64,000 nt of DNA from Phyto melanocephala (lineage: Eukaryota; Arthropoda; Insecta; Diptera; Rhinophoridae): NCBI GenBank assembly GCA_941918925.1, contig OW799235.1, positions 38,586,701 to 38,650,700 of the forward strand, given 5' to 3'. The notes below the pieces were generated by a model. That model did no database searches. It had not been told where the DNA came from and saw nothing but the letters and a program-made list of their open reading frames with translations. Below, in pieces: positions 58,838-64,000 of the stretch (the first letter of the stretch is position 1; each line of letters starts with the position of its first letter). The position numbers were made by a program, and so were the translations under genes.

Positions 58838-59636
58838 TTATACCCTTCACACAGTGAAAAAGGGTATATATAGGTTTGTCATTCCGTGTGAAATTTCTAC
58901 AATTTTCATTTCCGACCCCATAAAGTATATATTTTCCGAAAGCTTATGAATAGAGGAGTCGATTAAGCCCTGACCGTCTGTCCGTCTGTCCGTCTGACCG
59001 TCTGTCCGTGTGTATGTTGAAATCAACTTTTTGAAGCCCCCCGACATAGGTTGGACCCGGGTAAGGTATTAAAATATCAGAAATATTCGGGAGTAGATCG
59101 GTATTGAAAATCAGAAACATCGGTACATAAACAACTGAGATATGAGCAAAAACCCACGACCACCTCGATTTTCTTTTCATAAAAACAACATTACAACAAC
59201 AACATACATACATACAAACGTGTATACTGGTTAGAGAAAACGTGGCATCGAATCCCAGCTGAGGCAAAAAAATTTTTTTTTAAATTTTTTTAAAATTTTT
59301 TTTTTTAATTTTTTTTTAATTTTTTTTTTATTTTTTTTTTATTTTTTATTTAATATATTATATATATTTTTATTATTATTTTTTTTTATTTTTTTTTTTT
59401 TAATTTTTTTTTTATTTTTTTTTTGTTTTATATATATTATATATGTATATAATAATTTTTTTTTTTTTTAATTTTTTTTTTAAATTTTTTTTTTTAAAAT
59501 TTTTTTTTTATTTTTTATTTTTTTTTTTGTTTTTTTTAACATACATACGTGAATTTACTGTTATTGCATGACTACACGTTGTGAAGGGTATATAAGATTC
59601 GGCACGGCCGAATATAGCGCTTTTACTTGTTTTTTT
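58838..59636 (+). repeat. Mini-me-like family B, complete copy nested in the T tract of another
   Basis: Complete from ATACCCTTCACACAGTGAAA to ATTCGGCACGGCCGAATATA then TTTTACTTGTTTT. It has the longest GTCY run in the window at 58976-59009 (GTCTGTCCGTCTGTCCGTCT and on) and about 270 bp of T/A tract at 59270-59540. Confidence 0.85.
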
Positions 59637-59849
59637 TTAAATTTTTTTTAAAAAATTTTTTTTTTAATTTTTTTTTCTATTTTTTTTTTTGTTTTTACAA
59701 TGGGACGATTTTATATATGTATGTTTTTATATGTAGGTACGTATTTCATATGAGATGAATGGTGATACAAACTACTGTTGTTGGACGACTACACGTTGTG
59801 AAGGGTATATAAGATTCGGCACGGCCGAATATAGCGCTCTTACTTGTTT
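59637..59849 (+). repeat. Mini-me-like family B, 3' half of the outer element
   Basis: T tract, 'acaatgggacgattttatat', GACTACACGTTGTGAAGGGT, hairpin ATTCGGCACGGCCGAAT and GCGCTCTTACTTGTTT. It completes the element begun at 58270. Bases 59850-60182 are unassigned. Confidence 0.8.
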
Positions 59850-60182
59850 AATATGCTACGTTATAGAAAGTAACATCTTTTAAAAACATATTTTTCTAAA
59901 TTTTTCATAAAATTTTGTTGGACATGATACTTTTTAGGTTGTTAACATAGATTTCATACATGCAGTCAAGGGCTGTTAAATCTGAACTTTGGTATAGTTA
60001 AAATCGTTTCTGTGGTAAACATCTCGTTTGTTAAATATACATATCCATGAACATAGCTATTCAGACATCTACAGTATATTTTGTGATCCTACTTTGTTGA
60101 AATCTTAGCTGGTCTTACACAATTTTACAAATCTTGTGAATACACCGTTTTTTTGCCAAAAATATTTACCTTTTATATATTC

Positions 60183-60415
60183 CAACAAGTAAGAGCGCTA
60201 TATTCGGCCGTGCCGAATCTTATATACCCTTCACAACGTGTAGTCATGCAATAACAGAAGTTTGTACCACCATTCATCCCATATGAAATACGTACATACA
60301 TATAAAAAACATACATACATAAAAACATCCCATTGTAAAATTATAAATATACGTATGTATGTAAAAAAAAAAATAGAAAAACATAAAAAAAAAATGTTTA
60401 AAAAAATTATATAAA
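60183..60415 (-). repeat. Mini-me-like family B 3' fragment, reverse
   Basis: AACAAGTAAGAGCGCTATAT, ATTCGGCCGTGCCGAAT, CACAACGTGTAGTCATGCAA and the start of the A-rich tract, then cut off by the next reverse copy. Confidence 0.8.
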
Positions 60416-61024
60416 AAACAAGTAAGAGCGCTATATTCGACCGTGCCGAATCTTATATACCCTTCACAACGTGTAGTCATGCAATAACAGTAGTTTGTAT
60501 CACCATTCATCCCATATGAAATACGTACATACATATAAAAAAATTATTATGTATATAATATATATAAAACAAAAAAAAAAATAAAAAAAAAAATTAAAAA
60601 AAATAATAATAAAAATATAAATAATATATTAAATAAAAAATAAAAAAAATTTTAAAAAAATTTAAAAAAATTTTTTTGGCTCAGCTGGGATTCGATGCCA
60701 CGTTTTTTCTAACCAGTATACACGTTTGTATGTATGTATGTTGTTGTTGTAATGTTGTTTTTGTGAAAAAAAATGGAGGTGGTCGTGTGTTTTTGCTCAT
60801 ATCTCAGTTGTTTATGTACCGAAGTTTCTGATTTTCAATACCGATCTACTCCCAAATATTACTGATATTTTAATACCTTACCCGGGTCCAACCTATGTCG
60901 GGGGGCTTCAAAAAGTTGATTTCAACATACACACGGACAGACGGACAGACTGACAGAGCTTAATCGACTCCCCTATTCATAAGCTTTCAGAAAATATATA
61001 CTTTATGGGGTCGGAAATGAAAAT
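60416..61024 (-). repeat. Mini-me-like family B, reverse, lacking its 5' palindrome
   Basis: AACAAGTAAGAGCGCTATAT, hairpin ATTCGACCGTGCCGAAT, A/T tract 60541-60690, 'ggctcagctgggattcgatg', GACAGACGGACAGACTGACA and ACTTTATGGGGTCGGAAATG. It stops where the next forward T tract begins. Confidence 0.8.
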
Positions 61025-61400
61025 TTAATTTTTTTTAATTTTTTTTTTATTTTTTATTTAATATATTATTTATATTTTTATTATTATTTTTTATTATTAT
61101 TCTTTTTTTTAATTTTTTTTATTTTTTGTTTGTTTTATATATATTGTATACATAATAACTTTTTTAAATTTTTTTTTTAATTTTTTAAAAATTTTTTTTT
61201 CTTTTTTGTTTTTTTAACATACATACGTGAATTTATTATTTTACAATGGGACTTTTTTATATATGTATGTTTTTATATGTATGTACGTATTTCATATGGG
61301 ATGAATGGTGACACAAACCACTGTTATTGCATGACTACACGTTGTGAAGGGTATATAAGATTCGGCACGGCCGAATATAGCGCTCTTACTTGTTTTTATT
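61025..61400 (+). repeat. Mini-me-like family B 3' half, head-to-head with the previous copy
   Basis: T/A tract, 'acaatgggacttttttatat', CACGTTGTGAAGGGTATATA, hairpin ATTCGGCACGGCCGAAT and GCGCTCTTACTTGTTT. Immediately followed by a version of the 15170 repeat (61395-61505). Confidence 0.8.
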
Positions 61401-61509
61401 TACTTATTTTATACTTTATATGTCAAAGTCTATTGTTAGAGAACAATTATCTATCTCCTCTCATTAAAGTATGTATATCGAATTTCATACACCTATCATG
61501 AATAAAAAT

Positions 61510-63327
61510 GCCCTGGAGTAACTTATACAAATATTATTGTTATCAAGCAACATACATATGTGATAAATTGTAGGAGAAAGGATACTTCCTTTTCTAATTC
61601 TACCTATTTATACTTTTGGTACAATATAAGTTTGTTTAAGTAAAAAGTTTTAATGAATATAAAATTGTTTCCAAATTAAAATCTGCGGTGCGCATAAGCG
61701 TATAGTAGTCACTGTAAAAGCATTTACTATCACATCTACTGGTACTACCACCACTAATGACTTTGTTACCAATTTTAGTGGTAATTTCCCCGCGCATTTT
61801 CTTTCAGCTTATTTTTATTTAGTTAAAGTGATTGCTGTTGATAAAAAAATAAAAACACACACGCTCACAATAAATGAAATTTTAAAACACAGGCATAAAA
61901 AACTAAAAAAAAGTCCATACTGTCACTTATATTTTATTGGTAATGTAGTTTTTAGGCTTTTGTAAGTTTCTTTTTTTTCACTTTAGTTTTATTTTAGCTT
62001 TTTATTGTTAAATGTATCAATCTGACAGTAATGTTTGTCTAGAATCTATTGTTGTGTAATTTAATTTTCGTGCTATAATTTTGAAATGTATATTCGAATG
62101 AATGTGTTTTTTCATGTGAGCCAAATTTCTACATGCAAAGCGAAATAAAAATGTTTAAGAACTATGAATATCAAATGGGTTTGGTTCTAAGTCCTGTAAT
62201 TTTTCGGAGTGTTGGGATATTTTAGAATTTCGAAATTGTATTATATTAGATGATTTTTCGAGACTTTGGAATTTTTAAAATTGAAGTTATTGAAAAAAAA
62301 AAAAATATAAACAATCTAAAATTAAATATTGAATACTTATTATGAGAAATAAAGTTAATTCACATTTATTTTCATATCGAAACAACCCAGCAAAAAATTT
62401 GTCAATAGCGTAGAAGGGCTAATTAAAATATTATCTAAATTTGTAGGTCTATATTTTTGAAATTAGAAAATATTGATTCCAGTTAAGATTGAAAATATTA
62501 TGGTCGACCGAAAAAGTACTTTTTTCCATTTTTAGTGTACTTCCTGGACAACAGAGAACATAATGAAACTATACATTATTGCGGCTTATTCGTATATTCT
62601 TTTCTTTTGCATTACCTTTAATCGACAAACAATAAAAATATGTATTGATATGTGCAAACTCTTTTAAAGCAGTGAATTAATATTAATATTCATTCATTCA
62701 TTCAGTATTCGTTGACATTTGTAAGTAAAGTTTGTAAATACAAATAGTTTTTTTTCGACCGGTGTAATACCTTAAAATATTATATTTCTGTAACTAGTTG
62801 CCGTAAAAAAATCAACCATTTCACCCAAGATTCCTTTTTTCAAAGAAACACCAAAATATAGCAAGTTAAAGTTTTTTATAATGCCACTTATGGCATGTAC
62901 AATAATTTATGCAATCAAAATTAATGCTTTGGGGACTATAAGTTTATTGTTTAGAAGACATGCAATAAACGATTCGCTATTCGTTACGTTCTGTTTTCCT
63001 GAATCATTTTATTCATTACTTTACTAAATTGATGTACATTGTCAACAAGAGGGCATTTTATTGAGATTATAAAGCAGACCAATCTAACCGTTCTCTGGCA
63101 GACGAAACAAAAGGTACTTTTTCAAATTTGTTTGGTACATTTGTACTTTCTACGTTTATGAAGATAGATATGTATGTGATATTGAGGATAATTGATCTAA
63201 GTTAAGATTGAAAGTGAATGGTCGATCCAAAAGGTGCTATTCTCGTTTTTGTGGTAATTATCGGAATTTTATTTTTAAAATATACAACGAATTCTGAAAT
63301 TAAGTACTATTAATTTATTTTTCCTAT
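61510..63327. other. Unassigned 1.8-kb interval
   Basis: No gene was recognised. ACCCAGCAAAAAA at 62388 matches the inverse end of repeat family D. Two stretches (62440-62535 and 63130-63245) share 'agttaagattgaaa' and GGTCGA(C/T)C..AAA wording, a weak internal duplication. Confidence 0.4.
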
Positions 63328-64000
63328 TTTTATACCCGCCACCAAAAAAATGGTGGGGGTATATTCATTTTGTCATTCCGTTTGTAACACATCGAAATAT
63401 CCATTTTATACCCCATAAAGTATATATATTCTGAATCAGGGTTTGATTTGATGACGATCTAGCTATGTCCGTCCGTCTGTCCGTCTGTTGAAAGCACGAT
63501 AGAGGTCGCACCGAAAAAGCTAGGGGGCTCAAATTTTGCCAGAATCTTTCTTATAGACAAGGTTTGTTTGGTATTGAAAATGGGCTAAATCGGAATATTA
63601 GGAAGGGAGTTATAGCTCGAAAAGCAAGAGTAGGTCGAAAAAACCGTGTCCTCCAAACATCGAATAAAATGGAATTGTGTCCAAACGCATTAACGTAGAC
63701 TCATGAAACTTCGAATATATATTTCCTGAGTAAAAACAATATTTTTCCCCGAAAATTATTTAAATCTATGCATTAGGAGAGGAGTTATCGATCAAAATGT
63801 ACGAAAATTTATACCGCACAGTGTATTTTTCGGTATATATAAAAACAAAAACGTCATAAAAGCAACAAAATTGGATGTACGACTCTGAAATTTTGCACAC
63901 TTTGTTTTTTGGTGAGACGCTTTTTTGTAACGGAAAATCAATGTGCCACGCCCACTTTTACGCCCACCTCCCATATAACGTTTTACTTAAAATTCATATA
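63328..64000 (+). repeat. Mini-me-like family A, 5' part, runs off the window
   Basis: ATACCCGCCACCAAAAAAATG, CCCCATAAAGTATATATATT, GTCCGTCCGTCTGTCCGTCT, 'gtcgcaccgaaaaagctagg', 'caatgtgccacgcccac'. It is the best-preserved family A front and serves as a reference. Its 3' end lies beyond the window. Confidence 0.85.

Overview
The window is non-coding-rich, very AT-rich eukaryotic DNA, most likely from a higher (schizophoran, perhaps calyptrate) fly. Three things point there: an intron-containing gene that reads as the fly RASSF9/10 homologue meru; several hundred-bp mini-me-like repeats carrying (GTCY)n and TA tracts, a repeat type known from Diptera; and a mixture of mariner DD41D, Tc1, hAT, Helitron, I-like LINE and other LINE relics. 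No bacterial-type genes, rRNA genes, functional tRNA gene or CRISPR array were seen. The species call is inference.

Host gene: the only convincing host coding sequence is on the minus strand. Four coding exons (33527-33204, 20018-19865, 18463-18336, 17562-16615) join in one reading frame through GT..AG introns into about 517 residues. The protein has a low-complexity N-terminus, an N-terminal-RASSF-type Ras-association domain split over two exons, a basic linker, a coiled coil and a C-terminus ending Met-Leu-Val that could bind PDZ domains. The first intron is about 13.2 kb and is largely built of transposable elements. The remaining roughly 30 kb to the right lies upstream of the first recognised exon.

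Repeats, left to right: 0-5 kb holds a large nested palindrome with a third arm copy, a 335-bp tandem duplication, a 140-bp tandem repeat, a 157-bp foldback and a 1.1-kb hAT element with an 8-bp target duplication. 5-16 kb holds MITEs, a LINE relic interrupted by a TTAA-flanked MITE, a mini-me-like copy, a LINE 3' end, the RNase H end of an I-like LINE and a further mini-me-like copy. 16-33.5 kb is the gene, with mini-me-like copies, internally deleted mariners, a LINE inserted in another LINE, and an internally deleted DD41D mariner 0.1 kb from a splice donor. 34-49.5 kb holds a tRNA-derived SINE with a 14-bp target duplication, chimeric mini-me/mariner elements, a mariner inside a Tc1 relic, a Helitron 3' end, a MITE split by a LINE, and a six-copy 142-bp tandem array. 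49.5-64 kb is mostly unassigned sequence plus MITEs and a dense cluster of nested and inverted mini-me-like elements with long homopolymeric T/A tracts at 58.3-61.4 kb.

Three related families of mini-me-like repeats, here named A, B and C, share one architecture: a 5' palindrome around ATACCC, a CCCATAAAGTATATA block, a (GTCY)n stretch, and a 3' hairpin of the form ATTCGGC..GCCGAAT followed by CTTACTTGTTT. Family A gave rise to at least two composite lineages in which a mariner inserted once at a fixed TA and was then carried along. No new cellular system was found. The most unusual material is this composite-element history and the large palindromes.
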